The notes: a model not told the origin generated them from the letters alone. 64,000 bases of DNA from Chitinophaga eiseniae (GCF_012641265.1 NZ_JABAHZ010000001.1:682001-746000); one strand, 5' to 3'. Shown: positions 1 to 9,890, numbered from the stretch's first letter. Numbers and translations: made by a program.

Positions 1-28
1 ACTGTAAACCCGATAAGCCAAAATCAAA

Positions 29-36
29 TATCTTTG
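29..36 (+). promoter_or_regulatory. TAnnTTTG -7 element, near-leaderless start
   Basis: TATCTTTG matches the Bacteroidota -7 consensus TAnnTTTG. It ends only 4 bases before the ATG at 41, so transcription would begin at or next to the start codon. No -33 element is convincing. Confidence 0.45.
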
Positions 37-40
37 CGTC

Positions 41-343
41 ATGGATATAGCATTTGATGAACAGTCGCTGGCTGTAAAATATGATGAAGACATTGATGAT
101 ACCCTGGCCTGGGAGGATGTGATACGCATATCAGGTTACAAAGTATATGCATACCCGGGAGAGCTGACCTTCCTGGCCTTCGAAACATCGGATGGCGAAA
201 TCCTGGAGGTGTCGGACGAAATGAGTGGCTGGCTGGAACTGGTAGGAGGTTTGCATAATATTTTCAAGCTATCATCCAATTGGGAAGAGGAGTTAGCAGA
301 CTGTGAGCCCGGAGGAGAAGATATTACCCTGTTTACAAAATAA
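41..343 (+). CDS. Small acidic protein of unknown function
   Basis: This encodes 100 residues, strongly acidic and soluble, with no signal peptide, membrane segment or cysteine pattern. I do not recognise the family. The pattern of short hydrophobic stretches separated by acidic residues suggests a compact alpha/beta fold, but no function can be assigned. The ATG at 41 is supported by the -7-like element ending at 36. The gene is monocistronic and converges on the permease gene that ends at 403, with a strong hairpin between them. Confidence 0.7.
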   Translation: MDIAFDEQSLAVKYDEDIDDTLAWEDVIRISGYKVYAYPGELTFLAFETSDGEILEVSDEMSGWLELVGGLHNIFKLSSNWEEELADCEPGGEDITLFTK

Positions 344-361
344 TAAATGGGGAGAAGATAT

Positions 362-396
362 AAACGCCCATCGTAGTGGATCTACGATGGGCGTTT
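362..396. terminator. Bidirectional hairpin terminator
   Basis: A perfect 15-bp stem (362-376 with 382-396, loop TGGAT) lies between two convergent genes. The T-tract is short on either strand, so it probably serves both genes as a shared stop. Confidence 0.75.
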
Positions 397-402
397 CGCT
401 GT

Positions 403-2802
403 TTATTCAGCGCGTAAACTATTCACAGGGTTATCTAAAGCTGCTTTAACTGCCTGGGCACTAACAATCACCGCAGCTATCAGCAAGGCGCCGGTGCCGG
501 CTATAATAAAGATCCAGGCATTGAGCGGCACGCGGTAGGCAAAATCCTGTAGCCAGCTTTTCATGGCCCACCAGGCCAGCGGGAACGCTATCGCCGCGGC
601 AATGATGACAAGCCGCAGGAAGTCGGTCGACATCAACCGCACAATACCACTGATACTGGCGCCCAGCACTTTCCGGATACCGATTTCCTTGGTACGCTGT
701 TCTATGGTAAAAGAGGCCAATCCAAACAATCCCAGCGAGGCAATTACGATGGCCAGAATAGAAAATATCATAAACAACTCGCCCAGCCGCTGTTCCGCCA
801 GGTATTGCTTGTTATAATCTTCATCCAGGAAGAAGTAACTGAACATAGCGCCTGGTATCAAAGTATGCCAGGTCTTTTCAATGCCCGCGATGGTAGTGGC
901 TGCATTGCCCGTATTCATTTTTACGCTGATATAGGCCAGCGACCAGGGCCTGTAAAATATAGCCATGGGCGTTACACCCTGCTGCAACGAGCTAAAATGA
1001 AAATCTTTGTATACCCCGCATATCCTTCCCCAACCCCAGTCAAACTCCTGCCCCAGTGCCTCTTCTGGCTTCTTCCATCCGAAGAAGGGAAGCGCGGATT
1101 CATTGATCATAATATCCGGATGACCGGTGGTATCTACCACCATGTTACATAGGCGTCCCGCCAATAATTTAATATCATAAGTACGGAAAAATTGGTCATC
1201 GGCAGTCAGCAAACGGGCATCTGTTTTTTTAGTGTGGTCGTTTTTCAATTGCAACAGGTTGTTGCCAAAATCCCGGCCGGGAATACTGCTGGAGGCACTT
1301 ACCGATAATACATCCGCCTGTCCCCGCAGTTTTTCTGCCAACAGCGGTAATTGTTTCCTGGCTTCATTTCCGGCAGTAGGGATTACCAATACCTGCGACT
1401 GGTTAAAGCCGAGATCCTGGTGTTTCATAAACTGCAACTGTTTATACACCACAATGGTGGCAATGATCAGCAGTATGGATATGGAAAACTGGGTGACCAC
1501 CAGCGAGTTCCTAAGTACATTGGTTTTTCGCTGCCAGGCATAGCGTTGTATAATCCGCGATGGACTGAACCCTGAAAGTACAATGGCAGGATAGATGCCC
1601 GATAATAAGCCGATTAACAGGCTAATACCCAGCCCGGCACTAATAATACCCGGTGCCAGTAGGGTAGCAAACGTAAAATTTTTGTCAGCAACATGATTGA
1701 AGGCGGGTAACAATAATAGCATCAGGAACAGGGAGGCGATGAACGCCAGGCTGCTCATCATGCAGGATTCCAGCATAAATTGGAAGATCAGTTGCGCACG
1801 CTGTGCTCCAATTACCTTCCGTACACCCACTTCTTTAGCCCGGGTAGTAGCCCTTGCGGTAGCGAGGTTCACAAAGTTGATCCCGGCTATTAACAGGATA
1901 AACAAGGCAATGAAAGAAAGAATGCGTATGTAAAGCGCATCCCTGTTTTTACTGAGCTCATAGCGCAAATTGGAATGAAGATGAATCGAAGCCAGTGGTT
2001 GCATGAAATGCGTATATACCTGCCCGTTAGCTTTGATTTCATCACCTACATACTTGTAGGCGATAAACCGGATCTGTGGTTCAAAAGCAGCCACAGATAC
2101 ATTGGGCTTCAACCGGACGAAAGTCTGCACCATCGTGCCGTGCCAGTTATCGGTATTCTGTTGGAACCACTGTTGGTGCTCTACCGAAACGGTAGAGATA
2201 ATGAAGTCGGGCCGGAAGTACGTGTTAAACGGGATATCTTTCAACACGCCCGTTACCCTGTAATGGGTACCATTGATGTTGAGCGATTGATTTAGCCAGT
2301 TGCTGGCATTGCTTTGATGTCCGAAATATTTGGTGGCTTTTTCTGCCGTCAGTAAAATACCGTCTGCGTCGTTTAGCGCGGTGCGGCTGTCACCAGCCAG
2401 GAGCGGGTAGGGGAGTACTTCGAAGAAAGAACTGTCGGCAAAAAAAATGCCTTGTTCTGGTATTTGTTTTTGGAGAGAAGTACTTATTACCCCGTTGTTG
2501 CCATAATTAAATATCCGTACCGTATTGTTTACCTGTGGGTATTCCATCAGCGCCTTAGCGAGGTTGCCGGAGGTAGCGGCAAACCGGATATTATCGTTCG
2601 TTTGGGTTTTCACATCCATCCCTATCCTGTATACCTGCTCCTCTTGCGGTATCCAGCGGTCGTAACTATATTCATCCCGCACATAAATGGCAATGAAAAA
2701 ACAGGCGGTCAACCCAAGCGTTAAACCAACGAGATTTAATAAGCTATGGGTAATGTTTTTGCGAAAATTTCTGAACGCAATTTTTAATTGACTTCTGATC
2801 AT
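403..2802 (-). CDS. FtsX/MacB-type ABC transporter permease with two permease halves
   Basis: The 799-residue protein has the layout of the large Bacteroidota FtsX permeases. An N-terminal helix (about residues 20-40) is followed by a MacB-type periplasmic core domain, a three-helix FtsX block, a second periplasmic domain and a second FtsX block near the C-terminus. Both blocks carry the hallmark EIGIRKVLGA/EVGVRKVIGA type motif after the first helix. Such proteins usually work with a separate ATPase in export or envelope stress, but none is adjacent. I place the start at the ATG at 2802 (MIRSQLKIAFRNF) although an open frame continues upstream to 2943, because the family begins there and a sigma-54-like promoter lies inside the extension. 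Confidence 0.88.
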   Translation of the reverse strand: MIRSQLKIAFRNFRKNITHSLLNLVGLTLGLTACFFIAIYVRDEYSYDRWIPQEEQVYRIGMDVKTQTNDNIRFAATSGNLAKALMEYPQVNNTVRIFNYGNNGVISTSLQKQIPEQGIFFADSSFFEVLPYPLLAGDSRTALNDADGILLTAEKATKYFGHQSNASNWLNQSLNINGTHYRVTGVLKDIPFNTYFRPDFIISTVSVEHQQWFQQNTDNWHGTMVQTFVRLKPNVSVAAFEPQIRFIAYKYVGDEIKANGQVYTHFMQPLASIHLHSNLRYELSKNRDALYIRILSFIALFILLIAGINFVNLATARATTRAKEVGVRKVIGAQRAQLIFQFMLESCMMSSLAFIASLFLMLLLLPAFNHVADKNFTFATLLAPGIISAGLGISLLIGLLSGIYPAIVLSGFSPSRIIQRYAWQRKTNVLRNSLVVTQFSISILLIIATIVVYKQLQFMKHQDLGFNQSQVLVIPTAGNEARKQLPLLAEKLRGQADVLSVSASSSIPGRDFGNNLLQLKNDHTKKTDARLLTADDQFFRTYDIKLLAGRLCNMVVDTTGHPDIMINESALPFFGWKKPEEALGQEFDWGWGRICGVYKDFHFSSLQQGVTPMAIFYRPWSLAYISVKMNTGNAATTIAGIEKTWHTLIPGAMFSYFFLDEDYNKQYLAEQRLGELFMIFSILAIVIASLGLFGLASFTIEQRTKEIGIRKVLGASISGIVRLMSTDFLRLVIIAAAIAFPLAWWAMKSWLQDFAYRVPLNAWIFIIAGTGALLIAAVIVSAQAVKAALDNPVNSLRAE

Positions 2803-2828
2803 GGCAGTACAACTTGTGAAAACAGGAA

Positions 2829-2844
2829 GGCGAAGGAAGTGCCA
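2829..2844 (-). promoter_or_regulatory. Candidate sigma-54 (-24/-12) promoter
   Basis: On the minus strand the sequence reads TGGCACTTCCTTCGCC. The -24 TGGCAC block is perfect and the -12 GC is at the correct spacing, with one mismatch in the TTGC block. It lies 26 bases before the ATG at 2802 of the permease gene. Confidence 0.5.
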
Positions 2845-2897
2845 GGCTTGTATGAATTGATTATCAATAGGTAATATACCGTATATATCTCTCAGGT

Positions 2898-2934
2898 TGT
2901 CCGTTTTTATGACAGGATGTTCATTTCTGAACAT
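2898..2934. promoter_or_regulatory. Inverted repeat upstream of sigma-54-like promoter
   Basis: ATGTTCA-TTTC-TGAACAT (2917-2934) is a perfect 7-bp inverted repeat with a 4-bp spacer. A TGTCCG half-site sits at 2898-2903. The position, roughly 70-90 bases upstream of the candidate -12, suits an NtrC-like enhancer-binding protein. The second FtsX permease at 31309-33663 has an inverted repeat of the same geometry. Confidence 0.4.
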
Positions 2935-2978
2935 ATCAGGCACCCAGTTCTTTTTACCGGTTATGTAATTGATACCAA

Positions 2979-2992
2979 CTGTTTATAAACAG
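2979..2992. promoter_or_regulatory. 14-bp perfect palindrome
   Basis: CTGTTTATAAACAG is a perfect palindrome in the divergent region between the permease and the SusC gene. A related half-site, ATAAACAG, recurs near 3119-3126. It is a candidate operator with no regulator identified. Confidence 0.3.
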
Positions 2993-3029
2993 AAAAGTAA
3001 ATTTATCTACCACAAAAATTTTCTTCGTA

Positions 3030-3054
3030 TTAGTCTATTGATTTGGTAGACTAA
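3030..3054. promoter_or_regulatory. Inverted repeat upstream of SusC gene
   Basis: TTAGTCTA (3030-3037) and TAGACTAA (3047-3054) form perfect 8-bp arms with a 9-bp spacer, about 155 bases before the SusC start. This is a plausible operator for the SusC/SusD/hydrolase operon. Confidence 0.35.
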
Positions 3055-3209
3055 AAACTTGTTGGTACTTTTAACCTTGATAAAAATCTAAAGATCGCTT
3101 AACGCAACCCGAATCAATATAAACAGTTTTTTTAAAAATTGGCCTTAAACATTGGTGAGCAAACGCTTTACCAGCTGCGGCTACGGCAACAGCCTGCAGG
3201 GGGCCCAAA

Positions 3210-6200
3210 ATGTTACCTATGGACTCTTTTTACTATCAGTCTTTCCCAGGGAGATGGAGGAGCTTACTATTGCTCGTTATTTTATTGGCTCCCTTGTTCC
3301 TGCTGGCGCAGGAAAAACGTACAGGCGTTACCGGTATTGTCCGCAATGAACGGCAGGAAGCTATTCCCGGCGTATCTGTGACGATAAAAAATGCAGTCAA
3401 TGGCGGCATTGCATCTACGCAAACCAATGCCAGTGGCGTATTTAGCTTTCCAATCCTGGCTGCTGGCGGTCCTTACACCGTGCAATTCAGTTCTATCGGC
3501 TACGAGCCTACGCTGCAAAGTGGCATTACATTAACAGAAGGGGCCACCCGGCAACTGACGATTGTGCTGAAAGAGTCCACCTCCTCGCTCAACCAGGTCG
3601 TAGTAGTGGGGTATGGGGTACAACGCCGCAAAGAAATCACAGGCGCCGTAGCTTCTGTACGGTCAGCCGATCTGAAAGATCAACCGGTAACCACCTTCGA
3701 GCAAGCCATTGCCGGCAAGGTAGCCGGTGTACAGGTGTTGCAGAATACCGGCGCGCCCGGAGGCAGCATGAGCGTGCGTATCCGCGGGCTCAACTCCATC
3801 TCAGCCGGCATCGACCCACTCTATGTAGTAGATGGTATCCCGCTTTCCAACGATCTTAAAAACCTGCAGGGCTCCACTGATGTTGTAAACATTGCCGGGC
3901 AGGCCTCTTTCCAGAAATCGCCAGACCCGCTCAGCACCTTGAACAGCGATGATATTGCCTCCATCGATATACTGAAAGATGCATCTTCCGCAGCTATCTA
4001 TGGCTCCCGGGCATCTAACGGCGTGGTATTGATTACCACCAGGAAAGGAAAGCCGGCAGGCCCGCCTGTATTCGGCTACAGCATGTATGCAGGCTTTCAG
4101 CAGGTAAGCAGGAAAATAAAACTGATGGATGCCTACGAGTGGGCCAAATATAGCTACGATGCTAAAAACAACGCTTATCTCGATTTCAGGCCCTCCGGTA
4201 AAATCACCGACGACAACGCTACCCGGGGCAGCTCCAACTACCAGATAGCACCGGAAACACTGCCTTACCTGGCAGGGCAGCAGGGGCTGGTGAATACCGA
4301 CTGGCAGAATGCCCTGTTCAGAACAGCGCCGATTCAAAACCATACCTTGTCCGCTTCCGGCGGCAGTGACAAATTCCAGTACTATATCTCCGGTAATTAT
4401 CTTGATCAAACAGGTATCATCCTGGGATCAGGGTATAAAAGATATGGTGTGCGGGCTAATCTCACTGCCGACCTCACCTCACGTTTAAGGGTAGGCGTTA
4501 GCCTCAACCCTACATTTGATCACTACGACCTGATCAACAGCGAGGGACCCTGGACATTTGACGGGGTACTGAGTAATGCCCTGAAGGCTTCTCCCATTTT
4601 CCCGGTGTATAATGCGGATGGCTCGCTGGCCACCAATCGCCAGAATATATGGGCGTTTGGCTATTCAGGAGGAGAAAACCCCGTCGCACTGGCCACCCAG
4701 ATCAAGGATAAAATGGATCATATCCGCAACCTGGGAAGCGCGTGGGGAGAATATGAAATTATCAGGGGATTGAAGTTTAAAACCTTCTTTGGCGCAGATA
4801 TTAACCATTTCAGCCGCAACTATTTCCGGCCTTCCACGTTGGGTACCTATAAGCCTATACAACAAGGTGCACCCACGATTCCCAAAGGATCTGCGCAAAC
4901 GGCTTTGTCTACCAACTGGCTCTGGGAAAATACACTGACCTACCAGTTTAACATACACGATAAACATAAGCTCGATGTCCTGGCTGGTTATACCTCTCAG
5001 AAGAATGTGACCAAAGCCAGCGAAACCGATGGTACCGGCTTTCCTAACGATGCCGTACAAACGCTGAATGCCGCTACCATTACCAGCGGTACTTCCACGG
5101 AATCGCAATGGTCGCTGATCTCTTACCTGGGCAGGGTCAACTATAACTACGACGATAAATACTTTGTGTCGGCCAGCATTCGTAGTGATGGATCCTCCCG
5201 CTTCGGGGCCAACAACAAATGGGGCTATTTCCCGGCCGTTTCCGGCGGCTGGCTGATCAGCAATGAATCCTTCTTTAAAGTAAAACCGGTTTCTGAGTTA
5301 AAAGCAAGGGTGAGCTACGGTACTTCCGGTAACTTCCAGATTGCCAACTATGCAGCTTATGACCTGTTGTCATCCAACGGATATGTGCTGGGGCCAGGTA
5401 CAGGTAACGCCGCGAATGGCGCGGGATTATCACAGCCTGCTAACCCGGACCTGACCTGGGAAAAAACGCTGCAACTGAATGCAGGTCTGGATATAGGCCT
5501 GTTTACCAACAGGATTTACCTCAGTGCCGACTACTATCGCGCTACCACTTCCAACCTGCTATTGAATGTACCGGTAGCCCTGAGTTCAGGATTCGGTACC
5601 GCCTTGAAAAATATTGGCAAGGTGCGTAACAGCGGGGTGGAATTTGGACTGAATACCCGCAATCTCACCGGCGCCTTCATATGGAATACCAGCTTTAATA
5701 TTGCCTCCAATAAAAATGAAGTATTGCAACTGGGCGCCAACAATGCCCCCATCATTTCTGATGGCGGCAACGGCACCATCTCCCAGTTATACATCACCAA
5801 AGTAGGATCGCCAATAGGTAGCTATTATGGTTATATCAACGGTGGCGTATTTAAAAACCAGGCGGAAATTGATGCCTATCCTCATTACAGCAGTACAAAG
5901 CCGGGAGATCGTAAGTTTATAGATTTTAATAACGATAAGAAAATTGATGCGAGCGACAGAACCGATATAGGCAGCTACTTTCCCAAGTTTATCTGGGGCC
6001 TCAGCAATGAATTCCGTTATAAGGGATTTGACCTGAACATCGCCCTGCAGGCGGTACACGGCAACAAAATTATGAACCTGCAACGCCGCTTCCTTTACAA
6101 CAGCGAAGGCAATGCCAACCAGATGGTAGAAGAGCTGGGGTATTGGAAATCAGCTGCCGATCCGGGCGATGGCAACACCATGCGTCCTAACCGCGTAGCT

Positions 6201-6485
6201 ACCGGGAATAGCACACAGCCCAGTTCCTTTTTCGTAGAAGACGGTTCGTATGTGCGTTTACGTAATGTAACCATTGGCTACAGTTTTAATCAACGCCTGT
6301 TGCATAACAAAGTACAGCAGCTGCGGGTATATCTCTCCGGGCAGAATATCTATACCTGGACCAAATACACCGGCTACAACCCGGAAGTGAACGCCCGGCC
6401 CGACAACCCATTGTCGCAGGGAGAGGACTATGGTACCTATCCTTTGCCGAAAACATTCACCGCAGGTATCAATCTTTTATTTTAA
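3210..6485 (+). CDS. SusC/RagA-family TonB-dependent outer-membrane transporter
   Basis: The 1091-residue protein has a signal peptide (about 16-34), a carboxypeptidase-regulatory-like domain (about 37-125), the SusC-type box NQVVVVGYG (128-136), a plug with the VRIRGLNS and PLYVVDG motifs, and a long beta-barrel ending in an aromatic residue. It should import a ligand captured by the SusD partner encoded 12 bp downstream. The third gene is an S15/CocE hydrolase rather than a glycoside hydrolase, so the cargo may be a peptide, ester or amide compound; that is inference. An alternative start is the in-frame ATG at 3219. Confidence 0.95.
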   Translation: MLPMDSFYYQSFPGRWRSLLLLVILLAPLFLLAQEKRTGVTGIVRNERQEAIPGVSVTIKNAVNGGIASTQTNASGVFSFPILAAGGPYTVQFSSIGYEPTLQSGITLTEGATRQLTIVLKESTSSLNQVVVVGYGVQRRKEITGAVASVRSADLKDQPVTTFEQAIAGKVAGVQVLQNTGAPGGSMSVRIRGLNSISAGIDPLYVVDGIPLSNDLKNLQGSTDVVNIAGQASFQKSPDPLSTLNSDDIASIDILKDASSAAIYGSRASNGVVLITTRKGKPAGPPVFGYSMYAGFQQVSRKIKLMDAYEWAKYSYDAKNNAYLDFRPSGKITDDNATRGSSNYQIAPETLPYLAGQQGLVNTDWQNALFRTAPIQNHTLSASGGSDKFQYYISGNYLDQTGIILGSGYKRYGVRANLTADLTSRLRVGVSLNPTFDHYDLINSEGPWTFDGVLSNALKASPIFPVYNADGSLATNRQNIWAFGYSGGENPVALATQIKDKMDHIRNLGSAWGEYEIIRGLKFKTFFGADINHFSRNYFRPSTLGTYKPIQQGAPTIPKGSAQTALSTNWLWENTLTYQFNIHDKHKLDVLAGYTSQKNVTKASETDGTGFPNDAVQTLNAATITSGTSTESQWSLISYLGRVNYNYDDKYFVSASIRSDGSSRFGANNKWGYFPAVSGGWLISNESFFKVKPVSELKARVSYGTSGNFQIANYAAYDLLSSNGYVLGPGTGNAANGAGLSQPANPDLTWEKTLQLNAGLDIGLFTNRIYLSADYYRATTSNLLLNVPVALSSGFGTALKNIGKVRNSGVEFGLNTRNLTGAFIWNTSFNIASNKNEVLQLGANNAPIISDGGNGTISQLYITKVGSPIGSYYGYINGGVFKNQAEIDAYPHYSSTKPGDRKFIDFNNDKKIDASDRTDIGSYFPKFIWGLSNEFRYKGFDLNIALQAVHGNKIMNLQRRFLYNSEGNANQMVEELGYWKSAADPGDGNTMRPNRVATGNSTQPSSFFVEDGSYVRLRNVTIGYSFNQRLLHNKVQQLRVYLSGQNIYTWTKYTGYNPEVNARPDNPLSQGEDYGTYPLPKTFTAGINLLF

Positions 6486-6497
6486 AAACAGGAGTAT

Positions 6498-7970
6498 ATG
6501 AAGTTAAATATCACTATAGCAATAGCAGGCTTGTCGCTGGTAACGATTATATCTTCCTGCAGCAAAGATTTTATTAACCGGCCCCCGGTATCCAATCAAA
6601 CTACCGCTACCTTTTTCAAAACGGCCAGTGATTTTCAGCAGGGGGTAAATGGTATTTACGATGGGTTACAGAGTACGCGCACCTATGGTAAATCCAGCTA
6701 TTACCTGATGGAAGTACGAAGCGACAATACCGATATCCTGGACCGTGGCGCATTGGCGGGAGTGGCCTCCCAGATCGATCTTTTTGGAGAAACCACTACC
6801 AATCCTTTTCTCACAGATGTATATGCCGGCTCGTATATCGTGATTTCCCGGGCCAACTCCGTGCTGGACCAGGTAGATGCTGCCGCCATACCCGATTCAT
6901 CTAAAAAACAATTCAAGGGAGAAGCCTTGTTCCTGCGGGCATTTGTATATTTCGACCTGGTGAGGTTGTATGGCAAAGTACCCCTGGTGATCAAAACAGA
7001 AACCACTTCAGAAGCGCAGAATGATAAGCGGAATGACGTAACGGAAGTATATGCGCAGATAGAAAAAGACCTGCAACAGGCCGCCACCTTGCTGCCTGCC
7101 GTGTATACCAACCCCAACGATTATGGCCGGGCAACGGCCGGCAGCGCTAATGGCTTGCTGGGTAAGGTATATGTTACAGAAAAGAAGTGGCCGGCAGCTG
7201 CAAATGTCTTAAAAAACGTAAATGGTTATACGTTACTGAACGATTATGCGGCATTGTTTACACCTGCCAATGCGGTGAACAGCGAAGTATTGTTTACCAT
7301 CCGTTTTAAAAAGGGATTAAGTCCGTCCGAAGGGAATACATTCTTTTCCGACATGGTGCCTTTTTCCTTCTTTTATAACGGCGTGGCTTACGGAGGATCT
7401 AATAACAACCGTCCCACACACGATATCGTAGCGGCGTATGAGCCGGGTGATCTGCGTTTTGCGGCTTCCCTCGATACGGTGTCTTATAGCAATGCTACCA
7501 CCAAACAGTCGGGCAACTATGTGAAGAAGTTCCTGGATCCGCCCGGCGCTACCGGCGACGGCGGCAGCAGTTTCCCGGTATTACGTTACGCCGACATCCT
7601 GTTGCTGCAGGCCGAGGCGCTGAACGAGCAGGCGTATAGTGCGGCCACCGGTGCAGGTACCGCTTTCGGTTACCTCAACCAGGTACGGCAAAGAGCCGGG
7701 CTCAAAGCCAGAACGGCTGCTGACCTGCCCGACCAGGCCAGTTTCCGTGATGCTGTATTTGCAGAAAGAAGGATAGAACTGGCTTTTGAAAACAACCGCT
7801 GGTTCGACCTTATCAGGTATAGCAAGGGACTGGCCATTATGCAGGCGCACCTGAAAAATGAGTACAATCTCACTGCGCCGGTGCTCACGCCTTCCCGCTT
7901 ATTATTTTATATTCCTCAAAGCGAAATAGATATTCACAACGATCCCACCAATTTCCCGCAGAATCCTTGA
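6498..7970 (+). CDS. SusD/RagB-family nutrient-binding lipoprotein
   Basis: The 490-residue protein opens with a lipoprotein signal ending at Cys21 (TIISSC), so it is a surface lipoprotein. The helical TPR-like SusD core is recognisable from the region EALFLRAFVYFDLVRLYG and from the C-terminal RRIELAFENNRWFDLIRY motif typical of SusD_RagB. It forms the lid and ligand-capture partner of the SusC protein encoded just upstream, and the two are surely cotranscribed. The substrate cannot be told from sequence. Confidence 0.95.
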   Translation: MKLNITIAIAGLSLVTIISSCSKDFINRPPVSNQTTATFFKTASDFQQGVNGIYDGLQSTRTYGKSSYYLMEVRSDNTDILDRGALAGVASQIDLFGETTTNPFLTDVYAGSYIVISRANSVLDQVDAAAIPDSSKKQFKGEALFLRAFVYFDLVRLYGKVPLVIKTETTSEAQNDKRNDVTEVYAQIEKDLQQAATLLPAVYTNPNDYGRATAGSANGLLGKVYVTEKKWPAAANVLKNVNGYTLLNDYAALFTPANAVNSEVLFTIRFKKGLSPSEGNTFFSDMVPFSFFYNGVAYGGSNNNRPTHDIVAAYEPGDLRFAASLDTVSYSNATTKQSGNYVKKFLDPPGATGDGGSSFPVLRYADILLLQAEALNEQAYSAATGAGTAFGYLNQVRQRAGLKARTAADLPDQASFRDAVFAERRIELAFENNRWFDLIRYSKGLAIMQAHLKNEYNLTAPVLTPSRLLFYIPQSEIDIHNDPTNFPQNP

Positions 7971-8000
7971 CGGCAGGTGGTTTGATATAAAGCGTGCAGT

Positions 8001-9890
8001 ATGAAACGATTGGTTTTTTTATTGCTGGCAGCATGGTACATGCTCCCGGCACGGGCGCAGCATGCCCTGGATTCGATATGGGTACACGAAAATTATTATA
8101 AGCAGGAGCAACGGATTCGTATGCGCGATGGCGTTAGTTTATTTACTACCGTGTATCTGCCCAGGAACAGCAGTGCCCAACACCCGGTATTATTGACCCG
8201 CACGCCCTATTCCGCTGCACCCTACGGTGCAGGACAACTATCGCCCAACCTCTGGAATACTTACTGGAACCGGTATGCACGCGAACATTATATCATCGTG
8301 GTACAGGATGTGCGGGGCCGCTGGATGAGCGAAGGAACGTTTATGGATATACGCCCTTTCAATCCACAGAAGAAAGGAAAGGAGATCGATGAAGCCAGCG
8401 ATACTTATGATACGATAGACTGGTTAGTGAAAAATATTCCCGGCAACAACGGACATGTAGGCGTTTTCGGTATTTCATATCCAGGGTTTTATACCACCAT
8501 GGCTGCTTTGAGCGGACATCCGGCGTTGAAGGCTGTAAGTCCGCAGGCGCCGGTAACAGACTGGTTTCATGGGGACGACTTCCACCACAACGGCGCTTTT
8601 TTCCTGATGGATTGTTTTGGATTTTATACCAAAGGCTTTGGCTATCTGCATCCCGGGCCGGTGTCGGTAGCGCCGGTGCAGGCGTTACAATTGCCCTGTA
8701 ACGATAACTATCAGACCTTCCTGCAAATTGGTACGATTAAAAATTTTACCCGGCTAACGGGCGACAGTCTCGCTTTCTGGAGGGAGATCATTGCCCATCC
8801 GCAGTACGACGATTGGTGGAAAGCACGGGATCCGCGTTATCATGTAAGTAACCTGCAACCGGCGGTGCTGGTAGTAGGGGGCCTCTTTGACGCGGAAGAT
8901 TGTTATGGCGCATGGAACTTATATAAAGCCATAGAAAAGAGCAACCCGGCCACGCATTTCAACCGCCTGGTAATGGGGCCCTGGTATCATGGTCAATGGG
9001 CATCCAACGACGGGACGCACCTGGGTAATATCTGGTTCGGCGATAATACAGCCGCCTGGTACCAGGAACATATAGAAGTCCCTTTTTTCAATTATTATCT
9101 CCAGGGAAAAGGGGACCTGTCCGCCATTGCAGAAGCTAATGTATTTTTTACCGGGGAAAATAAGTGGCGCCAATATGCCGCCTGGCCACCCGCAGCGCAG
9201 GAAAAGGAAATTTTCCTGGCGGAAAATGGGCTACTGCTGTGGCAGCCAACAGCGACGGGCTTCAGCGAATATGTAAGTGATCCGGCACACCCGGTGCCTT
9301 ATACCGGGGATGTGCACTACATCCGTACGAGGGATTATATGACCGATGACCAGCGTTTTGCAGCCCGGCGGGCGGATGTGTTGACTTTTGAAACAGCGCT
9401 ACTGCAGGAAGATCTGACCATAGGCGGTACTATTACAGCCGATCTGCATGTAAGCGTAACCGGCAGCGATGCCGATTTTGTGGTAAAGGTGGTCGATGTT
9501 TTCCCGGACGACTTCCGGTACCCGAATACGCCGCCGCCCAACAAAACCCGCGATGCGGGTGGTCCTTATCCGTTGGGTGGTTACCAGATGCTGGTAAGGG
9601 GCGATATTTTCCGGGGCCGCTTCCGCCATAGCTTTGAGCGGCCGGCAGCCTTTGTTCCCGGTAAAATTGAACAGGTGACCTTTCACCTACCCGATGTAGC
9701 CCATACTTTTAAGAAAGGGCATCGGCTCATGGTACAGGTGCAGAGCAGCTGGTTTCCCCTGGCGGATCGCAACCCCCAGCAGTTCGTGAATATTTATGAA
9801 GCCGATGAAAAAGACTTTATCAAGGCTACTGTTCGTATTTATCATGATCCCACGCATCCTTCCGGTATTGTATTGCCTGTGCTGAAATGA
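8001..9890 (+). CDS. S15/CocE-NonD family alpha/beta hydrolase, exported
   Basis: The 629-residue protein has a signal peptide ending near residue 19. The N-terminal alpha/beta-hydrolase domain carries the nucleophile motif GISYPG with Ser159, an acid in GLFD (Asp297) and a histidine in GPWYHG (His330); the order and spacing fit the CocE/X-prolyl dipeptidyl-peptidase family. The C-terminal third is the jelly-roll domain of this family. Members cleave acyl or amide bonds (cocaine esterase, glutaryl acylases, X-Pro peptidases). The gene lies 30 bp after the SusD gene, so it probably processes the imported compound in the periplasm. The exact substrate is unknown. Confidence 0.9.
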   Translation: MKRLVFLLLAAWYMLPARAQHALDSIWVHENYYKQEQRIRMRDGVSLFTTVYLPRNSSAQHPVLLTRTPYSAAPYGAGQLSPNLWNTYWNRYAREHYIIVVQDVRGRWMSEGTFMDIRPFNPQKKGKEIDEASDTYDTIDWLVKNIPGNNGHVGVFGISYPGFYTTMAALSGHPALKAVSPQAPVTDWFHGDDFHHNGAFFLMDCFGFYTKGFGYLHPGPVSVAPVQALQLPCNDNYQTFLQIGTIKNFTRLTGDSLAFWREIIAHPQYDDWWKARDPRYHVSNLQPAVLVVGGLFDAEDCYGAWNLYKAIEKSNPATHFNRLVMGPWYHGQWASNDGTHLGNIWFGDNTAAWYQEHIEVPFFNYYLQGKGDLSAIAEANVFFTGENKWRQYAAWPPAAQEKEIFLAENGLLLWQPTATGFSEYVSDPAHPVPYTGDVHYIRTRDYMTDDQRFAARRADVLTFETALLQEDLTIGGTITADLHVSVTGSDADFVVKVVDVFPDDFRYPNTPPPNKTRDAGGPYPLGGYQMLVRGDIFRGRFRHSFERPAAFVPGKIEQVTFHLPDVAHTFKKGHRLMVQVQSSWFPLADRNPQQFVNIYEADEKDFIKATVRIYHDPTHPSGIVLPVLK

